A stretch of 64,000 bases of DNA from assembly GCA_019119595.1 (NCBI GenBank), contig DWWS01000069.1, positions 84,325-148,324 on the forward strand, in the 5' to 3' direction. This document shows, piece after piece, positions 33,219 to 42,025 of this stretch (the first letter of the stretch is position 1; each line of letters opens with the position of its first letter). The notes under the pieces were generated by a model that was not told the DNA's origin, did no database searches, and was given only the letters and a program-made list of their open reading frames with translations. The stretch comes from Candidatus Eisenbergiella merdavium. GTDB taxonomy: Bacteria > Bacillota > Clostridia > Lachnospirales > Lachnospiraceae. A program made the position numbers and the translations under genes.

Positions 33219-33863
33219 CTATCCGGCGCATTTTCCATCCGCCTTCTCCTTCCTGATCTGTGCCAGATTTCCCTCGGAAGCCGCCGTGTCCTCCGCCACG
33301 CCGGAACGGTCAAGCACAGCACTTACCGTCATAAAAAGCACCTTAAGATCCATGGAAAAGGACAGGTTTTTCACATACTCCACATCCTTCGCAAGCCTGC
33401 TGTCCCAGTCCAGGAAATTCCGGCCCGACGCCTGAGCCAGTCCGGTCAGGCCGGGCCGCACCGTATGGCGGAGCCGTTCCTCCTCGGTATACCAGGGCAG
33501 ATAGGAAACCAGAAGGGGTCTGGGGCCGATGATGCTCATATCCCCTTTAAAAATGTTGAACAGCTCCGGCAGCTCGTCCAGGCTGGTGGAGCGCAGGAAT
33601 TTTCCGAAGGAGGTGAGCCGTACCGAATCCGGAAGAAGCTCTCCCTTTTCATCCCGCGCGTCCGTCATGGTGCGGAACTTGCACAGGGTAAATATCTTTT
33701 CATGCAGGCCCGGCCTCTCCTGATGAAACAGGACCGGGCTCCCCAGCTTCACGCGGACCAGAACCGCCACGACCAGGAGCACGGGCGAAAGCACCAGGAT
33801 CGCAAGTCCGGACAGCAGAATATCCAGCGCCCTTTTCCCAAATTTTCTGTAAAACATTTTCAT
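33219..33863 (-). CDS. Initiating phosphoglycosyl transferase (PglC-like)
   Basis: Monotopic phosphoglycosyl transferase (214 aa) that moves a phospho-sugar from UDP-sugar to undecaprenyl phosphate and so starts glycan assembly. A re-entrant hydrophobic helix (about residues 13-36) is followed by ERPGLHEKIFTLCKFRTM, STSLDELPELFNIFKGDMSIIGPRPLL (catalytic Asp-Glu pair) and RHTVRPGLTGLAQASGRN. It is the short PglC form without the extra membrane domains of WcaJ. The start is uncertain between ATGs at 33863 and 33857. With PglE- and PglF-like neighbours the sugar is probably a 4-amino-4,6-dideoxy-GlcNAc derivative. Confidence 0.93.
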   Translation of the reverse strand: MKMFYRKFGKRALDILLSGLAILVLSPVLLVVAVLVRVKLGSPVLFHQERPGLHEKIFTLCKFRTMTDARDEKGELLPDSVRLTSFGKFLRSTSLDELPELFNIFKGDMSIIGPRPLLVSYLPWYTEEERLRHTVRPGLTGLAQASGRNFLDWDSRLAKDVEYVKNLSFSMDLKVLFMTVSAVLDRSGVAEDTAASEGNLAQIRKEKADGKCAG

Positions 33864-33873
33864 CCTATTCTTT

Positions 33874-35055
33874 CTATACAAACAGGCCGCGCACCAGGCC
33901 GATGATCCGTTCCATGTCCTCCGCCGTGTTTTTGATGTCACTGGGGAGACACACGCCGCGGTAGAAGATTTCCGCTCCCGCGCTTTCCGCCTTCGCGGTC
34001 AGGTCAAGCGCATGGACGCTGCCGCTGTCCGCTCCCTTCGCACAGCCCTCTTTCGTAAAGAAGTCCGCCTCCGCAAAAATGGGCTGCATGTGCATGGGCT
34101 TCCAGATGGGCCTGCTTTCAATGTTTTCATCGGCAAGCACATCCATCAGCCGGTCCGGCGTAACCCCGCAGGCGGGATCGATGGTGATGCAGGACAGCCA
34201 GTTGTTGGCCTCTCCGTCCGGATTCAGGGGATTCATGGTGATGGCGGGGATGTCCGCAAAGGCCTCTTTATACTGGCGGTAAATCTCCTGCTTTTTCTTC
34301 TTGTGCTCCTCGATATGAAGAAGCTGGCCCCGTCCGATTCCCGCGGTTATATTGGACATGCGGTAGTTAAAGCCGAGCTGGGAGTGCTGATAGTAGCGGG
34401 CGGCATCCCTGGCCTGGGTGGAGAGGAACCTGGCCCTGTCCACATATTCCTCGTTGGCGGATACCAGCATGCCGCCGCCGGAGGTGGTGATGATCTTGTT
34501 TCCGTTAAAGGAATAGATTCCGATGTCCCCGAAGCAGCCCGTCATTTTTCCCTGGAAGGTGGAACCGAGGGATTCCGCCGCATCCTCGATGAGGGGAACG
34601 TTCCTTTTGTCGCAGATTTCCCGGATCCGTCCGATCTGGGCGGGCGTGCCGTACAGATGGGCGCAGATCACCGCCTTCGCGTCCGGATATTTTTCAAAGG
34701 CCGCCTCCAGCGCATCCGGATCCATGTTCCAGGTCTGCTCCTCCGCGTCGATGAAGACCGGAACCGCCTTCTCGTAGCAGATGGGGTTGCAGGTAGCGGA
34801 AAAGGTCAGATCGGAGGAAAACACCACATCCCCCGGCCGGATCCCGATCAGGCGCAGGGCCAGATGGATGGCCGCCGTTCCGGCGCTCAGCGCCGCCGCA
34901 TAGCCGCAGCCCGTATACTGCGCCATTTCCTTTTCAAAGGCGTTCACGTTCGGCCCAAGCGGCGCGATCCAGTTGGTCTCAAAGGCCTCGTTCACAAATT
35001 TCTGCTCCTCTCCGTGCATTGTAGGAGAGGAAAGATAAATTCTCTCTTTTGCCAT
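33874..35055 (-). CDS. PLP-dependent sugar 4-aminotransferase (PglE-like, DegT family)
   Basis: 393-aa aminotransferase that should convert UDP-4-keto-6-deoxy-GlcNAc to the 4-amino sugar with glutamate as donor. IYLSSPTMHGEEQKFV, ALSAGTAAIHLALR (cofactor phosphate), SDLTFSATCNPI, EDAAESLGS, and SFNGNKIITTSGGGM with the PLP lysine are all present; the PglE-type segment LGFNYRMSNI follows. The ATG at 35055 has GGAGG in the recurrent leader. The dehydratase that makes its substrate is encoded at 35486 and the enzyme that uses the product at 33219. No PglD-like acetyltransferase is adjacent. Confidence 0.9.
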   Translation of the reverse strand: MAKERIYLSSPTMHGEEQKFVNEAFETNWIAPLGPNVNAFEKEMAQYTGCGYAAALSAGTAAIHLALRLIGIRPGDVVFSSDLTFSATCNPICYEKAVPVFIDAEEQTWNMDPDALEAAFEKYPDAKAVICAHLYGTPAQIGRIREICDKRNVPLIEDAAESLGSTFQGKMTGCFGDIGIYSFNGNKIITTSGGGMLVSANEEYVDRARFLSTQARDAARYYQHSQLGFNYRMSNITAGIGRGQLLHIEEHKKKKQEIYRQYKEAFADIPAITMNPLNPDGEANNWLSCITIDPACGVTPDRLMDVLADENIESRPIWKPMHMQPIFAEADFFTKEGCAKGADSGSVHALDLTAKAESAGAEIFYRGVCLPSDIKNTAEDMERIIGLVRGLFV

Positions 35056-35078
35056 AATTACCTCCGTTCCGAAGCGTC
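35056..35078 (-). promoter_or_regulatory. Recurrent leader element before the aminotransferase gene
   Basis: AAGACGCTTCGGAACGGAGG followed by TAATT and the ATG at 35055; the best-preserved copy of the leader element shared with 28337 and 33175. Confidence 0.6.
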
Positions 35079-35081
35079 TTA

Positions 35082-35489
35082 CTATCTCTGTTCCGGGGAT
35101 TCCTGCTCCAAAAGCTCCACCATGCCGATTGCCGGGTTCATCAGAAAGCATACCCGCCTTCCGCCGATCGCCGGGGCGGGGGTGGGAAGGTCAATCTGCA
35201 CGTAGCCCGCTCCGGTCAGCCTTCCGAGCTCCTCCTCCAGGTTTTCGCAGAGGTAGCAAAGGTGGTAGGGCGCGTTCTTATAGGTTTTCAGCAGGCCCGA
35301 CACCACGCTGTCAGGAGCGTTGGGGCTGACCAGCTCCACCACGTAGCCGTCCTTTTCCAGAAAAAGTATGTCTATCTTACGGATGGTATCGTTTGTGCAC
35401 TCCCCCATCCGGACATAGCCCAGCTTTTCAAATTCCGAAGCGGCCTTATCCAGCTTTTTCACCAGATAGCCGATGTGATGTATTTTCAT
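35082..35489 (-). CDS. VOC-family (glyoxalase-like) protein
   Basis: 135-aa protein of the vicinal-oxygen-chelate fold, closest in pattern to methylmalonyl-CoA epimerase and glyoxalase. It has IHHIGYLVKKLDKAASEFEKLGY (first metal His), DILFLEKDGYVVELVSP (Glu), HLCYLCENLEEELGRL (second His) and a final GMVELLEQE (Glu), so the four metal ligands are conserved. It overlaps the PglF-like gene by four bases and lies 26 bases before the leader of the PglE-like gene. VOC proteins appear in several glycan loci without a known role; an isomerase step on an acyl or sugar intermediate is possible. Confidence 0.82.
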   Translation of the reverse strand: MKIHHIGYLVKKLDKAASEFEKLGYVRMGECTNDTIRKIDILFLEKDGYVVELVSPNAPDSVVSGLLKTYKNAPYHLCYLCENLEEELGRLTGAGYVQIDLPTPAPAIGGRRVCFLMNPAIGMVELLEQESPEQR

Positions 35490-37399
35490 GCGTTTTCTCC
35501 GTATTTAACCGTTCTCCCGTCCTTTTTATACACATAGGTGGGCACGAGCTGCTGCACCAGAGGGCGGATGTCCTCCACCTCGTCGCGGGACGCATCCTCC
35601 AGCTTTTTGAGCTGGACGAAAAATTCGTCCTCATCAAGCTCGATGGGCTTTCCGATATGAATAAGCCTGTTCGCGGTATCCTGCATTCCCTCCTCGTCCA
35701 TCAGAAGCTCCTCATACAGCTTCTCGCCGGGCCGCAGTCCGGTAAACTCGATCTGGATATCCTCCCCCACCTTGTAGCCGGACAGCCGGATCAGGTTTTT
35801 GGCAAGATCCAGGATCTTCACCGGCTCTCCCATGTCCAGAACGAAGATCTCTCCGCCTCTGGCATAGGCGCCCGCCTGCAGCACCAGGGAAACCGCCTCC
35901 GGAATTGTCATAAAATAACGGATGATATCCGGATGGGTCACGGTGACAGGGCCGCCCGCCGCAATCTGCTTCTTGAAAAGGGGGATCACACTTCCGTTGC
36001 TTCCAAGCACGTTTCCGAAGCGCACCGCCACAAACTCCGTGTCATAATGCTTGTTGAAGGTCTGGATGATCATTTCACAGATCCGCTTGCTGGCCCCCAT
36101 GATATTGGTGGGATTCACCGCCTTGTCCGTGGAGATCATCACGAATTTGCGGCAGCCGTTCATTGCGGCCGCGGAGGCCGTCTTCCAGGTACCGAACACG
36201 TTATTTTTCACAGCCTCGTTGGGGCTCGTCTCCATCAGCGGCACATGCTTGTGCGCGGCCGCGTGATAGACGATGTCCGGATGATACTGCGCAAAAATGG
36301 CGTTCATCCGCTTCGTATTGCGCACGGAGGCGATCAGCACCACGAGAGAAAGCTCCGGATAATTCTGCAGAAGCTCCTGTTGGATATCATAGGCATTATT
36401 TTCATAAATATCCACAATGATAAGCTGTGCCGGCCGATGGGAGGCGATCTGGCGGCAAAGCTCGCTTCCGATGGAGCCGCCTCCTCCGGTGACCATCACC
36501 GTTTTGTTCTGCACATAGCCCAGAATGGAATCCAGATCCACGCGGATCGGCTCCCGTCCCAGAAGATCCTCCACCTCCACGTCCCGCAGCTTGCTGACGC
36601 TCACCTCGCCGTTTACCAGCTGGTACATGCCGGGAAGGGAACGCAGCTTGCAGCTCGTCTCCTTACAGATGTCCAGAATGTCCCGGATCACGGCCCTGGG
36701 CGCGGAAGGGATGGCGATGAAAATTTCGTCAATATCGTACAGGTCTGCGGACTCAATGATCTTATCCCGTCCGCCCACCACCTTGATGCCCTGGATGAAC
36801 TGACCCCATTTCTGCTTATCGTCGTCGATGATGCAGCGGATGACCATGGTGCTGTAATTGCTTGAGACGATTTCCTTGATCAGAGCGTTTCCTGCTTCTC
36901 CCGCCCCGATGATCATGACGGAAATGTTATTCTTACGGTTCTGCATCCGATGCTTTCGCCCGCGCACGAACCGATAGGAAAAGCGGCTGATGAATACGAA
37001 AGTAACCAGCAGAAACAGATACATGAAATAGTAGCTGTCCGGCACCGGCTGGCCGGATATCTTGAACAGGTTCAGCCCGATCCCCGACACGATGGCTGAC
37101 AGGAAGCAGGCGATCACAAGATTCTGCATCTCATTCTCGCCCGCGAAGGCCCAGAGGCTGTGATACAGGCGGAACAGATAGAAGATGACCAGCGTCAGCA
37201 CGATATTGACCGGCAGGAAATTCCGCACGGGGAGGATGAACTCATCCGGAATATCGTCCACATGCATGTCGTAGCGCAGAAGGAGCGCCAGAAAGCTGGC
37301 CGCCACAACACTCAGGATATCATATATGATCAGCGCCGTTCTCCGGTAGAGAAGCTGATAATTGAAATAATGTTTCTTTGGACTATCCATTTCACTCAT
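35486..37399 (-). CDS. Membrane-bound UDP-GlcNAc 4,6-dehydratase (PglF/FlaA1/CapD-like)
   Basis: 637-aa protein. The first 150 residues hold about four membrane helices; a CoA-binding-like domain (VMIIGAGEAGNALIKE) and then the dehydratase domain follow: VMVTGGGGSIGSELCRQ, AAAHKHVPLMETSPNEAVKNNVFGT, MISTDKAVNPTNIMGASKR (the family's modified catalytic site) and VRFGNVLGSNGSVIPLF. It removes water from UDP-GlcNAc to give the 4-keto-6-deoxy sugar for the PglE-like enzyme at 33874. The start overlaps the ligase stop as ATGA. PglF, CapD and WbpM types cannot be separated by eye; context favours PglF. Confidence 0.92.
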   Translation of the reverse strand: MSEMDSPKKHYFNYQLLYRRTALIIYDILSVVAASFLALLLRYDMHVDDIPDEFILPVRNFLPVNIVLTLVIFYLFRLYHSLWAFAGENEMQNLVIACFLSAIVSGIGLNLFKISGQPVPDSYYFMYLFLLVTFVFISRFSYRFVRGRKHRMQNRKNNISVMIIGAGEAGNALIKEIVSSNYSTMVIRCIIDDDKQKWGQFIQGIKVVGGRDKIIESADLYDIDEIFIAIPSAPRAVIRDILDICKETSCKLRSLPGMYQLVNGEVSVSKLRDVEVEDLLGREPIRVDLDSILGYVQNKTVMVTGGGGSIGSELCRQIASHRPAQLIIVDIYENNAYDIQQELLQNYPELSLVVLIASVRNTKRMNAIFAQYHPDIVYHAAAHKHVPLMETSPNEAVKNNVFGTWKTASAAAMNGCRKFVMISTDKAVNPTNIMGASKRICEMIIQTFNKHYDTEFVAVRFGNVLGSNGSVIPLFKKQIAAGGPVTVTHPDIIRYFMTIPEAVSLVLQAGAYARGGEIFVLDMGEPVKILDLAKNLIRLSGYKVGEDIQIEFTGLRPGEKLYEELLMDEEGMQDTANRLIHIGKPIELDEDEFFVQLKKLEDASRDEVEDIRPLVQQLVPTYVYKKDGRTVKYGENA

Positions 37400-40020
37400 T
37401 GCGTTTTTCGTCTCTTTTCTTGAAAGGTCAGGAGGGGTGCGAGCACGGTCATGGCCGCAAATCCCATGGGATTGCAGGGATGGAACAGCCATTCCACCAG
37501 CCCCGCCACGGCAAAGGCCAGGAAAACGGCAAGCGGCAGCGCCGCATATTCGTCCCGTTCCTCTCCTCTTCTGCGCTTCCGATACAGATGAAGGTATGCG
37601 TAGCGCAGCATCTGCGCCAGGGTGACAACGCCGAGGAGCACATACGCCGCCCCCGTGATCAGCCCGTGGTCGTGGATCACCTGCAGATAGGTATTGTGGG
37701 CATGGACGGAAAGGCTTCCGTTCTCCAGCTCGACTCCCATCAGCTCATGTCCCGTCAGATTCCACTGCGCGATATATTTTTGGAACAGAGCCAGGCGTCC
37801 GTTGGAAATGTCTCCGCCTTCCTCTTCTTCCGACGGCCCGGACGTAACGTCCGCCGTTTCCGTATCCTGCGCGCCCGCCTCTGCCGACACAGCTTCCATT
37901 TCTGTCAGTGCGGCTCCCGCTTCCGCCAGCGCATCCCCCGCCCCTTCAGCGGCGGAAGCGCTCAGCTCGGATACATGGAACACCGAAGGATAATCCTCCT
38001 CCAAAGCGGACGCATCCGCCATAAAAGTATCTACGAATTCCCGCAGGATCCTGTGCTCATCCCCAAACAGCTTCTCATCAAAGCAATAGGCGAAGCGGGG
38101 AAAGGTGATATAATTTTCCGAATCCGCCCGGTCGCCCTTGTGAATGGCCCATTCCGCCGGCTCCGCCTCCAGCTCAAAAATATAAGGATCGTCATACAGC
38201 GGCGGGATCAGCCGGACGGCGGAATAGGTCACGGGGAAGCAGGCAAGCACCGTCAGGATCAGAACGCCCGTCTTTGCCAGAAACGCCCGAAGCCGCTCCC
38301 GGTAGCAGACGAGGGAAACGAACACCAGAATGAACAGCCCCATCACTGCTGCGGCCAGATATCCGGTCCGGGAAAGGGTGAGGATCAAAAGGGAGGCCGC
38401 AATGCCGAACAGCAGTCCGGTTCCCCACCAGGCATACAGCTTGCGGGAACGGTGATACCGCACCAGCAGCCGCACGAACAGGGCGGCCAGAACCAGCGTC
38501 AGATAGCCGGCCGTCACCGTCACCGTATGGAAAACAAAATTATAACGGTAAAAATACCAGGTTCTGAACGGTCTTCTCGCCACGGAAAAGATCAGAGCGC
38601 AGACAAAATTCAAAATGATCCCGTTGCAGAAGATTGCAAGGAAGCGCTCCTTTCTCTCCCACCCAAGATAAAACAGATACAGAAGTCCGAACGCCACGGC
38701 AAGATAGATGGGCCAGCCTCTGGTATTTCGGAACAGGATGAGGAGAAAAAGAAACGCGGTCAGCAGCCCCGCATAAAGGGGCGAAAGCTTTTTCCATTCC
38801 ACCTTTTTTTTCACAAAAAGAAGCACGAGCTGGATGAGCACCAGACCGGCCACCACGAACAGAACGGCGTTCAGTCCGGCAAGCCTGTCCTGCTCCGCCG
38901 CGCCCCGAAACCGGAGCCAGTAGAGAAATCCGGCTATGGAGGATACTGCCAGCCAGATCAGGTTTCCCACATGAAAAAGAGCCTTCCGTTCACACATGGA
39001 AAGCAGCACAAGCCCAAGGAAGATCAGGACTTTGCGGTAAGCATAAGCCTGATAGATATTATACATCGCGTTCATGTAATCGATACAGCCCCAGAGCGCG
39101 CCGGCCCAGAAAAGGGTCTGCAGGGTGTCAAGCCCTCTTTCCAGCAGGTTTTCCCGCACCACAAGGGTCAGCGGACGGATATCGTCCCTTTTCGCGTTGA
39201 CCGCATAGAGCAGGATTCCCGCGAAAATGAGGATTCCCGCGCAGTACACCATTTTGTCAGCCCGGACGCCCCCATAATAATTCTGAAAAAGCACGGCGGC
39301 AAGCCAGGCAGCCGCCCCTACAGCGATCAGCGGGTTGCAGACTGCGCGAAACAGCCACTGCACCCTGACCTCCCGGTTCCTGCGCTCCTTTCTCGCCGCG
39401 TTTTCGGTAAGCAGCACAAGAAAGCCCGCCAGCAGAGCGATCCCCGCCAGCAGCGCGGCCTTCTTCCACAGGCCGAGCGGAGCGGAATAAGTGAACCGCA
39501 TGAGGATGTTCTGGCCGATCTTCTCCTGAATCTGCCCGTCCTCATCTACAAAATAATAATTTCCGTAAACCGTAAGCCCCGATTCCGCCGTGTTCTGCCA
39601 GCCCAGGACCAGCTCCTCCTCCGGATGGCTGATCTGCCACACATATGCCCTCCCGGCCTCCGTTGGAACCTCCACCGGAATCGTGAAGAAGCCCGGCGCC
39701 TCGTAGGCATCCAGCGCCACGTTTCTGGAAAAGACCGTCTCTCCCAGATCGTTGGAAATGGAAAGATTCACCACCTTGCGGGACAGGTCGTTCTGCGCAT
39801 AGATGCTGATGCTTTCCAGATATCCGCCGTCCGCGATGAATACCTGCTGGATCCGGTCGTCCTGTCCCACAGCCTCGGTCTGTCCCGCTGCGGTCAGGCT
39901 TCCCTCCTCCACCCTCACGGTATCCAGAAGCCCTATGGGGCCGACAAGCAGCATCAGCACCGCCGCGTAGCACAGGATCGCATATTCGATTGCTCGGCTT
40001 CTTTTCAGCTTTCTGTTCAT
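37396..40020 (-). CDS. O-antigen ligase/polymerase family membrane protein
   Basis: 874-aa polytopic protein. A first membrane helix (residues 14-35) is followed by a 140-residue outside domain of beta type (about 36-180), then about a dozen membrane helices. The late VHAHNTYLQVIHDHGLITGAAY is the WaaL/Wzy signature (His-Asn-Thr-Tyr). It should act outside, polymerising flipped repeat units or joining them to a final acceptor. A large external Glu/Ala-rich loop (about 660-740) is atypical. AGAGGAA precedes the ATG. It is the only such enzyme in the window, so it probably serves the product of both flippases or one of them. Confidence 0.82.
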   Translation of the reverse strand: MNRKLKRSRAIEYAILCYAAVLMLLVGPIGLLDTVRVEEGSLTAAGQTEAVGQDDRIQQVFIADGGYLESISIYAQNDLSRKVVNLSISNDLGETVFSRNVALDAYEAPGFFTIPVEVPTEAGRAYVWQISHPEEELVLGWQNTAESGLTVYGNYYFVDEDGQIQEKIGQNILMRFTYSAPLGLWKKAALLAGIALLAGFLVLLTENAARKERRNREVRVQWLFRAVCNPLIAVGAAAWLAAVLFQNYYGGVRADKMVYCAGILIFAGILLYAVNAKRDDIRPLTLVVRENLLERGLDTLQTLFWAGALWGCIDYMNAMYNIYQAYAYRKVLIFLGLVLLSMCERKALFHVGNLIWLAVSSIAGFLYWLRFRGAAEQDRLAGLNAVLFVVAGLVLIQLVLLFVKKKVEWKKLSPLYAGLLTAFLFLLILFRNTRGWPIYLAVAFGLLYLFYLGWERKERFLAIFCNGIILNFVCALIFSVARRPFRTWYFYRYNFVFHTVTVTAGYLTLVLAALFVRLLVRYHRSRKLYAWWGTGLLFGIAASLLILTLSRTGYLAAAVMGLFILVFVSLVCYRERLRAFLAKTGVLILTVLACFPVTYSAVRLIPPLYDDPYIFELEAEPAEWAIHKGDRADSENYITFPRFAYCFDEKLFGDEHRILREFVDTFMADASALEEDYPSVFHVSELSASAAEGAGDALAEAGAALTEMEAVSAEAGAQDTETADVTSGPSEEEEGGDISNGRLALFQKYIAQWNLTGHELMGVELENGSLSVHAHNTYLQVIHDHGLITGAAYVLLGVVTLAQMLRYAYLHLYRKRRRGEERDEYAALPLAVFLAFAVAGLVEWLFHPCNPMGFAAMTVLAPLLTFQEKRRKTQ

Positions 40021-40027
40021 GGTTCCT

Positions 40028-42025
40028 CTAATTTCTTTCTTCCGATATCGTCGTATTAGTATAGCATAATTTTCCCCCGCTTACAACAAGTGCCAGAACC
40101 GGCAGGGCAAACCAGAGGATCAGCACATACCGCACCAGGCTCATTGGCCCAAGCAGCACGGTCAGCCAGTTTAAGCCCGCGGGAAGGAAGGCTGCCGCCG
40201 GGCGGATCCTCCCTTTTCTGAGAAGAAAGCCGATCCCCGCCGCATACACCCAGAAAAGGAAGCCCGGCGAAAACAGCATGGACACCACGGGAAGGCGCTG
40301 CTGGAACAGCTCCAGGCTCATTTTTTCAAACAGACGATCCAGCCAGGGAAGGAAGCTGCGGCGCTGTCCCGGAAGCTCCGTCTCATAGCCGAAGTAGGAG
40401 CTTTCCCCATAGGTGAAGGTGAACACCGTATTGCCCTGATACCCGTCCAGCACCGCGTCCGGATACCAGAAGCCGTAGGAGGTGAGAAGCCAGGCGTTCA
40501 GATAGGAGGCCGGCGCCTTCAGGCCCACGGACAGCCAAAGCCGCCAGAAGGAAGCGGAGTCCTCCCTGTATGCCGTATTGTTAAAGGCGATCTTCACATT
40601 GTCGCTCACCTTGGGGCTGTAGCGCTCCAGCGCTTCCTGCGGCAGGAAGGAAAAAAGCGTTTCCTCCTCCGCATCGCTGAAGCTCTCCGGGCTGAGCGTC
40701 CAGGTTCTTGCAAGCTGCTGGATGGGCACGGTGAGCATCTCCTGGTTCTCCGTATCCTGGGCGGAAAACGCCGCCTTCAGGCCCGCGTTCGCCCCGAGCG
40801 TCAAAAGCAGGGCGAGGAGCCCGGTGAGCACCGCCCGCTTTCTCAGCCCCTTCCCGGCCAGTGCGGCCATGACCGGGATCAGAAGGATCAGAATGTACAG
40901 GCCGTTATGACGCATCAGGGCCATCAGGCACAAACATCCGCCCAGCGCCGCCATGTTCCCTTTTTTCGAAAAAAATCTTTCATCCCGACATGCTTCGTCC
41001 TTTCGGTATGCCTCGCCCTTCCGGCATGCCTCGTCTCCCCGGCATGCCCCTGCCTGCAGCAGGAGCAGGATGACCGCAAGCATCGCCGCGGAGTAGAGCG
41101 TGTCCTTGGCAGAGCAGAGCACATACATCTGAATGACCGGAAAGAAGGCGAAATAGGCGGTTCCCGCAGCCCTCAGCCACCGGGGCGCGCCCTTTTTTCT
41201 CAGGAAATCCGTCACCCAGGTAAAGCAGAGCGAAAGCACCGTCATCTGAAACAGCATGTAGCAGGCGATCCCGGCATTGTAGCTTCCGAACAGCTTATTG
41301 CCCGCGCTGACGATCCCGCCCAGAAGGAGCACATGCAGAAGGGGATGATGGGTGGTAAAGCGCCTCTGAGCCACCTGGTTGAATTCCTCCTGCGCGTCGT
41401 AGACGAAGAAGCCCGGCCACACCGCAAGCAGCACGATCCCCCAGACCAGCAGGAAGAAAAGGAAGATAAAAAGCCACCGTTTCGGGACGGACAGGCTTTC
41501 CCAGCGGGAAAGGAGGCTTTTCCTGAAAGGGCTCCTGTTCTCCGTATCACTCCCTGCCTCCTGCCCCCTTTTTTCCAGCAGCCCGTACAGCCGCTCCAGA
41601 AGCGCGGCGCAAAACAGGGTCAGGAAGGGCAGGGACAGCCACAGCCCCCGGTCGGTCAGCAGCAGATAGCCCTCCGCCTCCAGACGGCTTCCCACCGTGC
41701 AGGCCAGCACGAAGCCGAAGGAAAGCACCAGCGTCACCGCCCGCTCCCTGCCTTTTTGCGCCCCCGCCTCCTCAGTCAGCTCCTCCACCGTATGCCGCAC
41801 CGCCGGAAACGCGAGAAGAAAGACCGCCACGGACAGAAAGCTGTTGGAAAAGCCCAATCCTCTCCCTTCTGAAAGGAGCATCTGCGGCAGGAAAAGCACG
41901 CCGAAGAGGGTCACTGCGAAGGCGGCCGCAAAGCAGAGAGCGCTGCCGCCCGCTTTGGGAAGGGGGCTCCGGCCTGTTTTTTTATCTGTTTTTCTCTCCG
42001 GCTGCATCCCGCTCTTCTCCGTCAT
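40028..42025 (-). CDS. Polytopic membrane protein, DUF6020-like
   Basis: About 665-aa membrane protein with a dozen or more hydrophobic segments, resembling the DUF6020 family of GT-C-like proteins. WPGFFVYDAQEEFNQV with an acidic pair in the first outside loop, HHPLLHVLLLGG and ALMRHNGLYILILL are the expected pattern. The loop at about 326-349 is a repeat of Ala-Cys-Arg-x-x-Glu units coded by 18-bp repeats. The start is ambiguous between ATGs at 42031, 42025 and 42007, all inside or near the end of the preceding gene; 42025 has GAGGAATGAGG. GtrB-like protein encoded just upstream could provide its undecaprenyl-P-sugar donor. Function unproven. Confidence 0.72.
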   Translation of the reverse strand: MTEKSGMQPERKTDKKTGRSPLPKAGGSALCFAAAFAVTLFGVLFLPQMLLSEGRGLGFSNSFLSVAVFLLAFPAVRHTVEELTEEAGAQKGRERAVTLVLSFGFVLACTVGSRLEAEGYLLLTDRGLWLSLPFLTLFCAALLERLYGLLEKRGQEAGSDTENRSPFRKSLLSRWESLSVPKRWLFIFLFFLLVWGIVLLAVWPGFFVYDAQEEFNQVAQRRFTTHHPLLHVLLLGGIVSAGNKLFGSYNAGIACYMLFQMTVLSLCFTWVTDFLRKKGAPRWLRAAGTAYFAFFPVIQMYVLCSAKDTLYSAAMLAVILLLLQAGACRGDEACRKGEAYRKDEACRDERFFSKKGNMAALGGCLCLMALMRHNGLYILILLIPVMAALAGKGLRKRAVLTGLLALLLTLGANAGLKAAFSAQDTENQEMLTVPIQQLARTWTLSPESFSDAEEETLFSFLPQEALERYSPKVSDNVKIAFNNTAYREDSASFWRLWLSVGLKAPASYLNAWLLTSYGFWYPDAVLDGYQGNTVFTFTYGESSYFGYETELPGQRRSFLPWLDRLFEKMSLELFQQRLPVVSMLFSPGFLFWVYAAGIGFLLRKGRIRPAAAFLPAGLNWLTVLLGPMSLVRYVLILWFALPVLALVVSGGKLCYTNTTISEERN
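40987..41048. repeat. 18-bp tandem repeat in the DUF6020-like gene
   Basis: Units start at 40987, 41005, 41023 and 41041 (period 18, last copy partial). They code six-residue Ala-Cys-Arg-type repeats in a cytoplasmic loop. Copies differ at several bases, so the array is not brand new. Changes in number keep the frame. Confidence 0.8.
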
